Assembly (NCBI GenBank): GCA_946887075.1
Contig: CAMPKA010000015.1
Location: forward strand, 1-64,000
From: an uncultured Salinimicrobium sp.
GTDB taxonomy: Bacteria > Bacteroidota > Bacteroidia > Flavobacteriales > Flavobacteriaceae
Direction of reading: 5' to 3'
DNA length: 64,000 nt
The notes beneath the pieces are model-generated. The model saw only the letters and a list, made by a program, of their open reading frames with translations, was not told the origin of the DNA and ran no database searches. The position numbers were made by a program, and so were the translations under genes. Shown in pieces: positions 38,683 through 48,303 of this stretch; position 1 is the first letter of the stretch; every line of letters starts with the position of its first letter.

Positions 38683-39624
38683 ATGAGAAATTCATTCATA
38701 ATAAAAATTTTCACCGTTGCCTGCATTGCCCTTTTTTCACTAAAGGGTAATGCGCAACAAGATCCGATGTACACCCAGTACATGTATAACATGAGCGTGA
38801 TCAATCCCGCTTATGCCATAGATGATCTTGGAATGCTGAAAGTCGGCGGCCTGTACCGTAATCAATGGGCAGGAATGGAAGGGGCTCCGGAAACAGCAAA
38901 TTTCTTTGCCCACACCGGATTTACCGAGCGTCTAGAAGCAGGGCTTTCCATCGTCCATGATGAGATAGGCGGCATTGTAAAGGAGAACAACCTTTACGCC
39001 GATGTGGCTTATGTGCTACCGGTTTCGGAAACTTCAAAATTGTCTTTTGGGGTAAAGGCCGGGGTCACTTTTTTCGATGCCGATCTGAGTCAGCTCAATA
39101 CGACAGAGGCTGGTGATCCTGCGATGCAGAACATCAGCGAGGTCTTCCCTAATTTCGGGGTTGGCGCCTACTGGTTCGGAGAGAACTATTACCTTGGACT
39201 TTCGGCACCGAACATCTTTACTGCCAAGCACCTCGAGAATGAGACCGGACTTGCGAGATTGGGAGAAGAGAACATCCACTACTTCCTTACGGGAGGATAT
39301 GTGTTCGAACTCAACCCGAACTTCAAACTGAAACCTGCCTTTATGGTAAGAGCAGTTGAAGGGGCTCCGCTTTCTGCGGATATCACCGCAAACGTCCTAC
39401 TCTACAACAGGTTCGAAGCCGGGGTGGCCTACCGTTTTGACGAGACCGTAAGTGGTCTTGTCAATTTCCGGGTGACCCCAGAACTCAGAATCGGTTATGC
39501 CTACGATTACACTACAGGAAATCTTGGTGATTTCAACGACGGCACCCATGAAATCATGGTGTTGTTCGATCTTGATCTTCTCGGCCTGTCCAAAGGTTAT
39601 AACGTTTCCCCAAGATTCTTCTAA
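38683..39624 (+). CDS. PorP/SprF-family type IX secretion membrane protein
   Basis: Outer-membrane protein of the family that helps secrete or anchor SprB-like adhesins. The ATG at 38683 is preferred over an in-frame TTG at 38665 because MRNSFIIKIFTVACIALFSLKGNAQQ is a clean signal peptide. The mature start QDPMYTQYMYNMSVINPAYA is the family signature. The body is beta-rich (GLYRNQWAGMEGAPET) and ends KGYNVSPRFF. It sits 20 nt behind the adhesin, so it is likely the dedicated partner of that protein. Confidence 0.94.
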   Translation: MRNSFIIKIFTVACIALFSLKGNAQQDPMYTQYMYNMSVINPAYAIDDLGMLKVGGLYRNQWAGMEGAPETANFFAHTGFTERLEAGLSIVHDEIGGIVKENNLYADVAYVLPVSETSKLSFGVKAGVTFFDADLSQLNTTEAGDPAMQNISEVFPNFGVGAYWFGENYYLGLSAPNIFTAKHLENETGLARLGEENIHYFLTGGYVFELNPNFKLKPAFMVRAVEGAPLSADITANVLLYNRFEAGVAYRFDETVSGLVNFRVTPELRIGYAYDYTTGNLGDFNDGTHEIMVLFDLDLLGLSKGYNVSPRFF

Positions 39625-39636
39625 AAACTCAGAAAT

Positions 39637-41274
39637 ATGAAAAAATACTATATCACATTTTTTACCGCACTAATCTGTTTCTCTGCAGTTCCCCAAAATG
39701 CAGAGATACGGAAGGCGAACCGATTATTCCTCCAGCGGGCCTATATGGAAGCCTCTGAGCAGTACCGCCTGGTGGCAGACAAGGATCAGGAGGTTCTCCA
39801 GAACCTTGGAGATTCTTACTTCTTTACCAACCGGATGGACAATGCGGAAGAAACCTACCGAACGCTCTTCCTCCGGTATGACAGCGAGAATATCGCGCCT
39901 GAATACGACCTGAGGATGGCCCACGCCCTTCGCGCTACAGGAAAACATGAGGAAGCCGATGAGTATCTGAGCCAGTATTTGGGAGAAGAAGTGGATTTCG
40001 AAGCATGGACCAAAAAGCTGGACACTACTGTGGCTTATGTCTACAACACCCAGCAGGTCATGCAGAATGCAGCGGCCTCTGATTTCGGGATCACCTTTAT
40101 GGACGACAGTACTGTTGTCTTTGCTTCGACCAGGAACTCCTCCAGGCCGATCTATAGGTGGAATGAAAAACCCTATCTTGATCTTTACACAGCTCAGATA
40201 GCGGATGACGGAACCCTGAGCGATATCGAGCTTTTTGAAGGAGAGATCAACACGGATACCCATGAAAGCTCTGCTGCCTTTACCGAAGATGGTAATGTCA
40301 TGTATTTTGACCGTACCAACTCCAGAAGGGTGAAGATCCCGGGATATGAGGTGCCTGTGGCAACCATCCGGATCTACCGAGCTGAGAAGGTAGACGGAGA
40401 ATGGACCAACATAGAGGCCCTACCCTTCACCAGCGACCAGTATTCCACCGAGCATCCTACCCTGAGCGCAGACGGCAGTACATTGTACTTTGCCAGCGAC
40501 ATGCCAGGGTCTGTTGGCTCCTTTGATATCTACCGTGTGGCGATCAATGAAGACGGTACATTTGGAGAACCGGAAAACCTAGGTTCCGGTGTGAATACTA
40601 AGGACAGGGAGCAATTTCCTTTCATTTCTGAAGACGGGGTACTTTACTTCGCATCGAACGGAAGGATGGGATTTGGGAATCTCGATATCTACAGCAGTGA
40701 AGAGGAGAACGGAAGCTTTGGAACCGCCAAGAACCTTGGGAACTCCATCAACAGCGAGTTCGACGATTTCGCTTATGTACTGAAAGATGGAGAAGAGGAA
40801 GGATATTTCGCATCAAACAGGCGAGGATCTGACAACCTTTATATCTTCTCAAGGGAGGAATACACCCCGCCGATTGTTCCGATAGAGGTTAGGGAGACCA
40901 ACCCTGAAACCGGAGCCCAGCAGCTAAGGGATGTAGGCAATATCTACTTTGAGTTTGATAAGTCTGAAATACTTCCTGAGGCAGAAGTGACCCTGAACAA
41001 AGTGGTTGCCATCATGAAAGAATATCCTGAACTCAAAATAGAAATCGGTTCCCATGCGGATGCAAGAGGGTCCGACAGCTATAACATGGATCTTTCAGAG
41101 CGGCGAGCTGCCTCTACCCTGGAGTACATCGTTTCCCAGGGAATCGATAGAAGCCGTCTGACCTCACAAGGTTATGGCGAATCCATGCCATTGAACGACT
41201 GTACAAAACCAAACATGTGTACAGAAGCGCAGTATGCGATCAACAGAAGAAGTGAATTCAAGATCATGAACTGA
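39637..41274 (+). CDS. OmpA-family protein with PD40 repeats
   Basis: Outer-membrane protein linked to peptidoglycan. The 545 residues have a signal peptide (about 1-20), a TPR-like stretch (25-110, EASEQYRLVADKDQEVLQNLGDSYFF), a PD40/beta-propeller region (about 145-400, with repeated LYFASD / VLYFASNGRMGFGNLDIY) and an OmpA C-terminal domain (about 435-545, IYFEFDKSEILPEAE, IGSHADARGS, NxxLSERRA). It follows the PorP/SprF gene by 12 nt; the trio adhesin-PorP-OmpA is common around T9SS cargoes. Confidence 0.94.
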   Translation: MKKYYITFFTALICFSAVPQNAEIRKANRLFLQRAYMEASEQYRLVADKDQEVLQNLGDSYFFTNRMDNAEETYRTLFLRYDSENIAPEYDLRMAHALRATGKHEEADEYLSQYLGEEVDFEAWTKKLDTTVAYVYNTQQVMQNAAASDFGITFMDDSTVVFASTRNSSRPIYRWNEKPYLDLYTAQIADDGTLSDIELFEGEINTDTHESSAAFTEDGNVMYFDRTNSRRVKIPGYEVPVATIRIYRAEKVDGEWTNIEALPFTSDQYSTEHPTLSADGSTLYFASDMPGSVGSFDIYRVAINEDGTFGEPENLGSGVNTKDREQFPFISEDGVLYFASNGRMGFGNLDIYSSEEENGSFGTAKNLGNSINSEFDDFAYVLKDGEEEGYFASNRRGSDNLYIFSREEYTPPIVPIEVRETNPETGAQQLRDVGNIYFEFDKSEILPEAEVTLNKVVAIMKEYPELKIEIGSHADARGSDSYNMDLSERRAASTLEYIVSQGIDRSRLTSQGYGESMPLNDCTKPNMCTEAQYAINRRSEFKIMN

Positions 41275-41298
41275 TCTGACGCAGACTGACCAACCAAT

Positions 41299-41325
41299 AA
41301 AGGCCCCTTCAACGGGGCCTTTTTT
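41299..41325 (+). terminator. Intrinsic terminator after the adhesin operon
   Basis: A 9-bp stem, aaaggcccc (41299-41307) with ggggccttt (41314-41322), loop ttcaac, then T to 41325. It is 24 nt behind the OmpA stop. On the minus strand the stem is followed only by TTTATT, so it may also weakly end the convergent DUF4136 transcript. Confidence 0.92.
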
Positions 41326-41495
41326 GTTGTATAGATGGAGACTGGCCTCGGCTTGGATGGTCCTGGAGAAGCCTTATAGGTCCCAAAGGTATGGCCACTA
41401 TATTCAAGTGAACGCCAATGTGAGGCACTGTCGACGCCATCCTGGCCGTTACATTCCAAAAGCAATCGGGCTTATGGCCAGGGCAACTACTACGG

Positions 41496-42017
41496 TCATC
41501 GCTTTGGCGGATAGGCTTTAAAGGCTTTTTCCACCATTTCATGGAGTCTTTTTCTTCTTTGTTCGGGGGACGCATCAAGATCAAAAGGGGCTTCTACCAC
41601 CGCCTGCCAGACAAGAGACTCATTGGTAGCATCAATAAGATCGAAGGTAAGGCGGAGCACCGTGGTCATTCCCCCGACAGGAATGCCCCCGCTCACCCCA
41701 ACTCCAACGTTGCCCCCTCCACCGCCGATTCCGATGCCAAGGCGGCTGTCGCTCCGCTCCCTGAACGCTTCAGAATACACATTGAGCAGCAGACCGGCAT
41801 CTTCAGACAACCGTAGCTCCTCACCGGCCACCACGTTTTCAATGGCAGCCAGCAGACGTGCTTCATCCAGCTGGTTCAGACCGGTGGCCATATCCTCATA
41901 CAGGCGTAGGCTCTCGTATTTTTCAAAATTAACCTGCTGGTCGTAGTCGACCATTACCCTGGGGGTATTACAGGAATAAAAGAAGAGAATCAGAAGAAAA
42001 CAGCCTGTAATTCGCAT
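41496..42017 (-). CDS. DUF4136-like lipoprotein
   Basis: A 173-residue protein with a lipoprotein signal ending LFFYSC (Cys 16). The order of features, N-terminal VMVDYDQQVNFEKYESLRLYEDM, a Gly-rich loop (IGIGGGGGNVGVGVSGGIPVGG) and DLIDATNESLVWQAVVEA, is that of DUF4136 lipoproteins. Function unknown; envelope location is predicted. It is 61 nt behind obgE. Confidence 0.85.
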   Translation of the reverse strand: MRITGCFLLILFFYSCNTPRVMVDYDQQVNFEKYESLRLYEDMATGLNQLDEARLLAAIENVVAGEELRLSEDAGLLLNVYSEAFRERSDSRLGIGIGGGGGNVGVGVSGGIPVGGMTTVLRLTFDLIDATNESLVWQAVVEAPFDLDASPEQRRKRLHEMVEKAFKAYPPKR

Positions 42018-42078
42018 AAGAAGATGTTTTCCTCTAAATTAAAGAAAACTCCCCTGGGCATCAACAGATTAACAACAA

Positions 42079-43086
42079 TTAACCCAGATCCTCATTGAGC
42101 ATTTTCCAGAGACGATCCTTGAGTTCCGCCAGGCCTTCCCCGGCGACAGAAGAGATGAAAAGAAAAGGCTGGTCCAGTGTGGACTCCAGTTCCTCTCGCA
42201 ATTCCGCCTTTAGCTCCTGATCAAGCATATCCGATTTAGAAATCGCGATAAGCCGTTTTTTATCTAGCATTTCGGGATTGTACCTCCGGAGTTCATCCAC
42301 CAGAATATCATACTGCTGGCCGATATCGGGCGCGTCAGCCGGAATCAGGAAAAGCAGGGTGGAATTTCTTTCGATATGACGAAGGAACCGGTGCCCAATA
42401 CCCCGGCCTTCAGCTGCACCCTCGATAATACCCGGAATATCTGCAACAACAAAACTCTTGTAGTCCCGATATTGTACGATTCCAAGATTGGGTTTCAGGG
42501 TGGTAAACTCATAATCTGCGATCTTGGGTTTTGCAGCGGTAATGACCGAGAGCAGGGTCGATTTTCCGGCATTCGGAAAACCTACGAGCCCGACATCCGC
42601 CAGGATCTTCAGTTCGAGAGTGATGTCCTTCTCCTCGCCCGGAATGCCTGGCTGAGCATATCTCGGGGTCTGGTTGGTGGCGGATTTAAAATGCCAGTTG
42701 CCCAATCCTCCCTTTCCGCCTTCTGCAATGATCTTTTCCTGCTGATCCTCCGTGATCTCAAAGAGGATCTCTTCTGTCTCCGTCTCCCGGATCACCGTCC
42801 CCAGCGGCACCTCTATATATACATCAGATCCGTCAGCGCCTGTGCTGCGCTGCTTGCCGCCATGTTCCCCATGGCCGGCTTTAATATGTCTTTTGAATTT
42901 AAGATGGAACAGCGTCCAGAGGTTTTTGTTTCCTCTGAGGATGACATGTCCTCCCCGGCCTCCGTCACCACCGTCAGGTCCCCCTTTGGCGATGTACTTC
43001 TCCCGGTGGAGGTGGGCAGAACCTTTTCCCCCGTTGCCCGAAGCAAGGTGGATCTTCACATAGTCTACAAAGTTCCCTTCCGTCAT
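42079..43086 (-). CDS. obgE: GTPase Obg/CgtA
   Basis: Ribosome-associated GTPase acting in 50S maturation and stress response. The 335 residues hold the Gly-rich Obg fold (1-158, [27 protein letters not shown]), then the G domain with [34 protein letters not shown] and ISKSD. The variable C-terminal domain of some Obg proteins is missing, as is usual in this phylum. It is 11 nt behind the hpt-adk fusion gene. Confidence 0.97.
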   Translation of the reverse strand: MTEGNFVDYVKIHLASGNGGKGSAHLHREKYIAKGGPDGGDGGRGGHVILRGNKNLWTLFHLKFKRHIKAGHGEHGGKQRSTGADGSDVYIEVPLGTVIRETETEEILFEITEDQQEKIIAEGGKGGLGNWHFKSATNQTPRYAQPGIPGEEKDITLELKILADVGLVGFPNAGKSTLLSVITAAKPKIADYEFTTLKPNLGIVQYRDYKSFVVADIPGIIEGAAEGRGIGHRFLRHIERNSTLLFLIPADAPDIGQQYDILVDELRRYNPEMLDKKRLIAISKSDMLDQELKAELREELESTLDQPFLFISSVAGEGLAELKDRLWKMLNEDLG

Positions 43087-43097
43087 TTGCCTGAATA

Positions 43098-44222
43098 CTA
43101 GTTCTGCGGCCCTTCGACCAGTTTGTCGATCACCTCCTTAAGTCTCTCTGTGATCTGAGAAATGCTTCCCACTCCGTCGATCCCGTAATATTTGTTCTCC
43201 TTGAGGTAGAACTGCTTCAAAATGGCAGTCTCCTCGTAATAGACCTTGATCCTGCGTCGGATTACTTCCTCATTGGCATCATCCGGCCTTCCGGAGGTTT
43301 TCCCACGCTCAAGAAGCCTTTGTACGAGCACCTCATCCTCCACCTCCAGGGCTATCATCGCGCTGACTTCAGTTCCATTTTCGTTCAGGAAGCCTTCCAA
43401 GGCTTCAGCTTGGGCCACGGTACGGGGAAAACCATCGAAGATAAAACCTTTACCGTCGAAGTCCTGTCTGACCTCGGCCTTAAGCATGTCTATCGTAACC
43501 TGATCTGGAACCAGCTGTCCCTTGTCCATGTAGGATTTTGCCAGTTTACCCAGTTCCGTCTCGTTTTTGATGTTATACCGGAATACATCTCCAGTGGAGA
43601 TGTGTTTCAACTGGTAATATTCCTTTAGGATGGAAGCCTGTGTTCCCTTTCCTGCACCCGGAGGTCCAAAGAGCACGATGTTCGTCATTCTGCTTTCTTT
43701 AAGTTTATATACCTCGGTCAGATTTCTGCCCAACCCATTATAATCAAGTCCGAATCCCACAATAAAGTCATTCGGGATTTCCATTCCGACATAGTCGATG
43801 GCCAGGGATTTCCTATAGGCCTGGGGTTTATAGAATAGGCTGGCGATCCGGTAGTTCTTAACGCCCTCCTTTCTGAGAATGCTGTCAATACGTACCAGGG
43901 TGTTGCCCGTATCCACGATATCCTCGATCACAACGACTTCCCGCCCTTCCAGAGACTGGTTCAAACCAACGAGTTCCTCAACAGATCCAGTGGCCGAGGT
44001 ACCTTGATAAGAGCTGAGTTTGACAAAGCTCACTTCACAATTCCCCCTGAAGCGTTTCACCAGCTCAGCTGCAAAAAGGAAAGCCCCGTTCAAGACCCCG
44101 AGGAAAACCGGGGTTCTGCCTTCGTAATCCCGATTCAGGCGCTCCGCCACCGATTCTATCGCTTCCGTGATCTGGGATTCCGATATAAAAGGGGTGAATT
44201 TCAGGTCGTGTAGTTGTACCAA
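43098..44222 (-). CDS. adk: Fused hypoxanthine phosphoribosyltransferase and adenylate kinase
   Basis: A 374-residue purine-salvage fusion. Residues 1-178 form a phosphoribosyltransferase ([20 protein letters not shown] loop [14 protein letters not shown] near 96-109, GFGLDYNG), and residues 179-374 a complete adenylate kinase (P-loop [23 protein letters not shown], short lid [10 protein letters not shown] without zinc Cys). The kinase has an internal Met at 43688 that could serve as separate start. The product pair would turn hypoxanthine/guanine into nucleotides and balance AMP/ADP/ATP. It has its own promoter. Confidence 0.95.
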   Translation of the reverse strand: MVQLHDLKFTPFISESQITEAIESVAERLNRDYEGRTPVFLGVLNGAFLFAAELVKRFRGNCEVSFVKLSSYQGTSATGSVEELVGLNQSLEGREVVVIEDIVDTGNTLVRIDSILRKEGVKNYRIASLFYKPQAYRKSLAIDYVGMEIPNDFIVGFGLDYNGLGRNLTEVYKLKESRMTNIVLFGPPGAGKGTQASILKEYYQLKHISTGDVFRYNIKNETELGKLAKSYMDKGQLVPDQVTIDMLKAEVRQDFDGKGFIFDGFPRTVAQAEALEGFLNENGTEVSAMIALEVEDEVLVQRLLERGKTSGRPDDANEEVIRRRIKVYYEETAILKQFYLKENKYYGIDGVGSISQITERLKEVIDKLVEGPQN

Positions 44223-44242
44223 AGTAGAAATATTTTGGGAAG

Positions 44243-44250
44243 CAAAGATA
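44243..44250 (-). promoter_or_regulatory. Promoter -7 element of the hpt-adk/obgE operon
   Basis: On the minus strand TATCTTTG matches TAnnTTTG exactly, 20 nt before the ATG at 44222. A TTTC (44272-44269) stands 18 nt further upstream in place of TTTG. Confidence 0.7.
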
Positions 44251-44325
44251 CATATTCCAATCTACTCCGAAAGGCGGGGATGCGCATTTGTGCGCCAATG
44301 TTGCGGCATTTCAGAATTTTAAAAT

Positions 44326-44333
44326 TAATTTTG
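44326..44333 (+). promoter_or_regulatory. Promoter -7 element of purKE
   Basis: TAATTTTG matches TAnnTTTG exactly, 13 nt before the purK ATG, giving a very short leader. The upstream TTTG element is only partial (TTG at a spacing of about 22 nt). It lies back to back with the hpt-adk promoter. Confidence 0.6.
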
Positions 44334-44346
44334 TCAAAACCTTCGT

Positions 44347-45528
44347 ATGACGAGTTACTTTTCTTCCAGTTTTACCCTGGGCATCCTCGGAGGAGGACAA
44401 CTCGGTAAAATGCTGCTCCAGGAAACCCGTAAATATGATATCCAGACCCAGGTCCTCGACCCTGATCCCGAAGCCCCTGCCCGATTGGGCTGTAACCGCT
44501 TTGAGGTAGGATCTCTGGTGGATTATGAGACTGTGTTGAATTTCGGAAGGCAGGTGGACCTCCTCACTTTGGAGATCGAGAATGTCAATGTCCAGGCTCT
44601 GGAACAGCTCGAAAGGGAAGGTAAGAGGGTTTACCCCTCCTCCCAGACCCTAAAAAGAATCAGAAGCAAGTCCGTACAGAAGGCGTTTTTCGAACAACAA
44701 AACATCCCGACCTCTCCATTCAGGACCTATCCTTCTAAAGTGGAATTCCTTAAAGCTTTGGGGAGAGAAGAACAGCTGCCTGTGGTTTGGAAAAGTGCAG
44801 TTGGAGGTTATGACGGAAAAGGAGTCGAAGTGATCCGGAACCGGGAGGAGGGCGAGAGGGTTTCTGACGGGGAATGCATAGCAGAGGAGTTGGTTTCCTT
44901 TCAACGGGAACTCGCCGTAATGGTGGCAAGAAGTTCCTCCGGAGAAATCGCCACCTATCCTGTGGTGGAAATGGAGTTCCATCCCCAGGCGAATCAGGTA
45001 GAATATGTGCTTTGTCCCGCCCGAATCGGAGCCGAGGTTGCGCAAATGGCAAAAGAGGTTGCTATCCGGGTATCGAGAGCCTTTGAACATGTCGGTCTGC
45101 TGGCCGTGGAGATGTTCTGGACAGCGGATAACAGGATTCTGGTCAACGAGGTCGCCCCAAGACCCCATAACAGCGGTCATTATTCCATCGAAGCTGCCTT
45201 TACGAACCAGTTTGAGCAACACCTCAGGGCCATCCTCGGCCTCCCTCTGGGAAACACCAGCAACAAAGCGGGAGGGGTAATGGTCAATCTGGTAGGAGAA
45301 GAAGGTGCCTCTGGAGAAGTCGTCTATGAAAACATGGAGAAGATCCTGAAGCTGAAAGGGGTCACTCCTCATATCTATGGCAAAAGGCTGACGCGACCTT
45401 TCCGAAAAATGGGCCATGTTACCATTGTAAATGAAGACTTGAACGAAGCCCGAAGAATTGCGGAGGAGGTCAAAAAGACCATAAGGGTCAAAGCGGCTGT
45501 ATCAAAGCATAAATCAAAAGAACAATGA
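44347..45528 (+). CDS. purK: 5-(carboxyamino)imidazole ribonucleotide synthase
   Basis: ATP-dependent carboxylation of AIR in purine synthesis. The 393-residue ATP-grasp protein has TLGILGGGQLGKMLLQ, VVWKSAVGGYDGKGVEVI and VNEVAPRPHNSGHYSIEAAFTNQFEQHLRAI, all diagnostic. Length is typical. Its stop overlaps the purE start by 4 nt (ATGA), indicating translational coupling with the next enzyme of the pathway. Confidence 0.97.
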   Translation: MTSYFSSSFTLGILGGGQLGKMLLQETRKYDIQTQVLDPDPEAPARLGCNRFEVGSLVDYETVLNFGRQVDLLTLEIENVNVQALEQLEREGKRVYPSSQTLKRIRSKSVQKAFFEQQNIPTSPFRTYPSKVEFLKALGREEQLPVVWKSAVGGYDGKGVEVIRNREEGERVSDGECIAEELVSFQRELAVMVARSSSGEIATYPVVEMEFHPQANQVEYVLCPARIGAEVAQMAKEVAIRVSRAFEHVGLLAVEMFWTADNRILVNEVAPRPHNSGHYSIEAAFTNQFEQHLRAILGLPLGNTSNKAGGVMVNLVGEEGASGEVVYENMEKILKLKGVTPHIYGKRLTRPFRKMGHVTIVNEDLNEARRIAEEVKKTIRVKAAVSKHKSKEQ

Positions 45529-46010
45529 GCAAGATAGGCGTAATTATGGGCAGTATCAGTGATATGCCCGTCATGCAGGAAGCGATTGACTTCCTAGAAT
45601 CGATAGGATTGGAAGTCGAGGTGGACATTGTTTCGGCCCACCGGACCCCGGAAAAACTCTTTGAATATGGAAAACATGCCCATTCCCGGGGAATATCAGT
45701 GATCATTGCAGGAGCAGGAGGGGCAGCCCATCTTCCGGGCATGATTGCCTCCCTCTCCCCGCTTCCCGTGATCGGGGTCCCGGTAAAGTCGCGGAATTCC
45801 ATTGACGGGTGGGACTCCGTGCTTTCCATCCTTCAAATGCCTTCTGGAGTGCCCGTGGCCACGGTTGCCCTTGACGGAGCTAAAAATGCGGGTATCCTTG
45901 CTGCCCAGATCCTGGGAAGTGCAGATCCGCAGATCAGGGAGAAGCTCATAGCTTACAAGGAATCGCTTAAGGAAAAAGTCTCGGAAGCGGCTGCCTCCTT
46001 AAAAAAGTGA
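45525..46010 (+). CDS. purE: N5-carboxyaminoimidazole ribonucleotide mutase
   Basis: Converts the purK product N5-CAIR to CAIR. The 161 residues have the class I PurE motifs GVIMGSISDMPVMQEA, VVSAHRTPEKLF-like VSAHRTPEKLFEYG, IAGAGGAAHLPGMIAS and LSILQMPSGVPVATVA. A hairpin directly at its stop codon may slow or end transcription. Confidence 0.97.
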   Translation: MSKIGVIMGSISDMPVMQEAIDFLESIGLEVEVDIVSAHRTPEKLFEYGKHAHSRGISVIIAGAGGAAHLPGMIASLSPLPVIGVPVKSRNSIDGWDSVLSILQMPSGVPVATVALDGAKNAGILAAQILGSADPQIREKLIAYKESLKEKVSEAAASLKK

Positions 46011-46032
46011 AGCCACGCTTTCACGTGGCTTC
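46009..46032 (+). terminator. Hairpin at the end of purE, weak terminator
   Basis: A perfect 9-bp stem, gaagccacg (46009-46017) with cgtggcttc (46024-46032), loop ctttca. No T-run follows on the plus strand; a run of six T would follow on the minus strand, where no gene ends. It could protect the mRNA 3' end or serve as a Rho-aided stop. Confidence 0.5.
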
Positions 46033-46227
46033 CTAAGTAGCATTTCGTTGTTTCAATCGTACTTATTAACCATTCTAAATATTAATCAAAAACCTAAAAG
46101 CTACTTGAATCAATGCTTTATGTTCTGTTACCAAGATGTGAAGAAAGCAAATTTTGAGAAAACTTGCTAATATTTTCTAAACTTTTTGGTAAAAAACAAG
46201 GTTTTAGTCTATTAATCCCACGTCAAA

Positions 46228-48261
46228 ATGATACACACCAATCCGCTTCTGGACAAATTCGATACCGCACCCTTCGATCGCATCAAAACAAGCCACTTCA
46301 GACCGGCCATTGAGGAGGCGATCCGGACCACCCGTATGCAGATTGAAAGAATTACGGACTCACCCGTCGCCCCATCCTTTAAGAATACGATTGAAGCCCT
46401 GGAATTTTCAGGGCTTGAACTCGAGCGCATTACCAGTATATTTTTCAACCTGAACTCCGCTGAGACCAATGATGAGCTGCAGAAACTTGCCCAGGAGATC
46501 TCGCCTGAACTCACAGACCTCAGGAGCGACATCATTCAGGATCCCGTCCTTTTTGCACGGGTAAAGCAGGTTTATGAAAAGCGGGGCGAGCTCTCCCTTT
46601 CAGTGGAACAGGCTACCCTTCTTGATAAAAAATTCCGGATGTTCACCCGCAATGGGGCGAACCTGTCCGAAGAAAAGAAACAGGAGTTGAGGGAGATCGA
46701 TAAAGAACTGGCAAGGCTGAGTCTGGATTTCGGGGAAAAGGTCCTGGCGGAAACCAATGCCTATGAACTTCACCTGACCGAGGAGCAGGACCTGCAAGGA
46801 TTGCCTTCCCATAGCATCGAGGCAGCAAGATCCCTGGCAAGAAAGAAAGGCAGGGAAGGCTGGATTTTCACGCTCCACATGCCCAGTTACCTGCCATTCA
46901 TGAAGTATGCTTCCCAGAGACACCTGAGAAAAAAACTCGCCCTGGCCTACGGCTCCAGGTGCTTCCACAGCGATAAAAACGACAATCAGGAAAACGTCCT
47001 GAAGATCGCAACACTGAGATATCGGAAAGCAAACCTCCTCGGATACAGCACCTGGGCGGACTTTAAACTTGAGGAGCGAATGGCAGAGACCCCTCAGAAA
47101 GTTGAGGAATTTCTGGAGGAGTTACTGAGAAAGGCCAGGCCTGCGGCAGAGCGGGAATTTGCACAGCTCGAAGTGTTTGCCAAGGAAACCGATGGCATCG
47201 ATCGACTTGAGAAATGGGATGCAGCTTATTACGGCGAAAAGCTCAGGCAGCAGTTGTTCGATATTGATGATGAGCAGCTCAAACCTTATTTCGAGCTTGA
47301 TCAGGTTCTGGAAGGGGTGTTTTCAGTAGCCGGCAAACTTTACGGGCTCAAATTCGAAGCGCTCAAGGATGTTCCTGTGTACCACCGGGATGTACGGACC
47401 TATGGCGTAAAAGATGAGCATGACAGGGAAATCGCCCTTCTCTATACCGACTTTCATCCGCGGGAAGGCAAGCGCGGAGGGGCCTGGATGACCTCGTTCA
47501 AATCACAGTACCGTCTGAACGACACAGACGAACGCCCCCATGTTTCCATTGTGTGTAATTTCACACCCCCGACAGAGAATGAACCTTCGCTTCTGAGTTT
47601 CGAGGAGGTGACTACGCTGTTCCACGAATTTGGGCACGCCCTACATGGAATGCTGGCCGACACCACCTACCCTAGTCTCTCAGGAACCGGGGTTTATTGG
47701 GATTTCGTAGAGCTGCCGAGTCAGGTACTGGAGAACTGGTGTTATGAAGATGAGGCCCTGGAGCTCTTTGCCCGTCATTTCAGGACCGGGGAACGTATTC
47801 CGGGAGACTTTGTCCAAAAACTAAAGGCTTCGGCCACTTTCCTGGAAGGAATGGCCACCTTGAGGCAGCTGAGTTTCGGATTGCTGGATATGGGCTGGCA
47901 CGGAACAGACCCAACCGGGGTGACTGATGTTAAGGAACATGAGGATAAAGCATTCGAGCCGACGAGGTTATACCCAGAGGTGAAGGATACCTGTATGAGC
48001 ACCAGTTTTTCCCATATTTTCCAGGGAGGTTATGCTGCAGGCTATTATTCCTATAAATGGGCGGAAGTTCTGGATGCCGATGCCTTTGAGATGTTTCAGG
48101 AGAACGGAATCTTTAACAGAGAGGTTGCCCGGAAATTTCAGGAGACGGTTTTATCAAAAGGAGGCACAGAGCATCCGCTGACCCTTTACAGGAGGTTCCG
48201 GGGCAAGGATGCCACCACGGATGCCTTATTGCGCAGGGCAGGGCTTCTACAGTCGGAGTAA
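46228..48261 (+). CDS. M3-family metallopeptidase (oligopeptidase A / Dcp-like)
   Basis: Zinc peptidase degrading short peptides. The 677 residues lack a signal peptide, so a cytoplasmic site is likely. The zinc motif HEFGHALHG lies at about 465-473, preceded by SFEEVTTLF, and GGYAAGYYSYKWAEVLDADAF near 590-610 supplies the substrate-binding Tyr residues. Length matches the family; choice between Dcp and oligopeptidase A cannot be made by eye. The 217-nt gap before it holds no gene and no clear promoter. Confidence 0.94.
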   Translation: MIHTNPLLDKFDTAPFDRIKTSHFRPAIEEAIRTTRMQIERITDSPVAPSFKNTIEALEFSGLELERITSIFFNLNSAETNDELQKLAQEISPELTDLRSDIIQDPVLFARVKQVYEKRGELSLSVEQATLLDKKFRMFTRNGANLSEEKKQELREIDKELARLSLDFGEKVLAETNAYELHLTEEQDLQGLPSHSIEAARSLARKKGREGWIFTLHMPSYLPFMKYASQRHLRKKLALAYGSRCFHSDKNDNQENVLKIATLRYRKANLLGYSTWADFKLEERMAETPQKVEEFLEELLRKARPAAEREFAQLEVFAKETDGIDRLEKWDAAYYGEKLRQQLFDIDDEQLKPYFELDQVLEGVFSVAGKLYGLKFEALKDVPVYHRDVRTYGVKDEHDREIALLYTDFHPREGKRGGAWMTSFKSQYRLNDTDERPHVSIVCNFTPPTENEPSLLSFEEVTTLFHEFGHALHGMLADTTYPSLSGTGVYWDFVELPSQVLENWCYEDEALELFARHFRTGERIPGDFVQKLKASATFLEGMATLRQLSFGLLDMGWHGTDPTGVTDVKEHEDKAFEPTRLYPEVKDTCMSTSFSHIFQGGYAAGYYSYKWAEVLDADAFEMFQENGIFNREVARKFQETVLSKGGTEHPLTLYRRFRGKDATTDALLRRAGLLQSE

Positions 48262-48273
48262 GGAACTTTTTGC

Positions 48274-48281
48274 TATTTTTG
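48274..48281 (+). promoter_or_regulatory. Promoter -7 element of the ECF sigma operon
   Basis: TATTTTTG matches TAnnTTTG exactly, 22 nt before the sigma gene start and 13 nt behind the peptidase stop. No TTTG element at the expected spacing. Confidence 0.5.
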
Positions 48282-48303
48282 AGTATGACCAAGCCTGAGA
48301 AAG

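Noticed and set aside
41172..41465. Minus-strand frame running across the terminator behind the OmpA gene
   Set aside because: It crosses a clear terminator and overlaps the conserved OmpA domain in antisense; no protein features.
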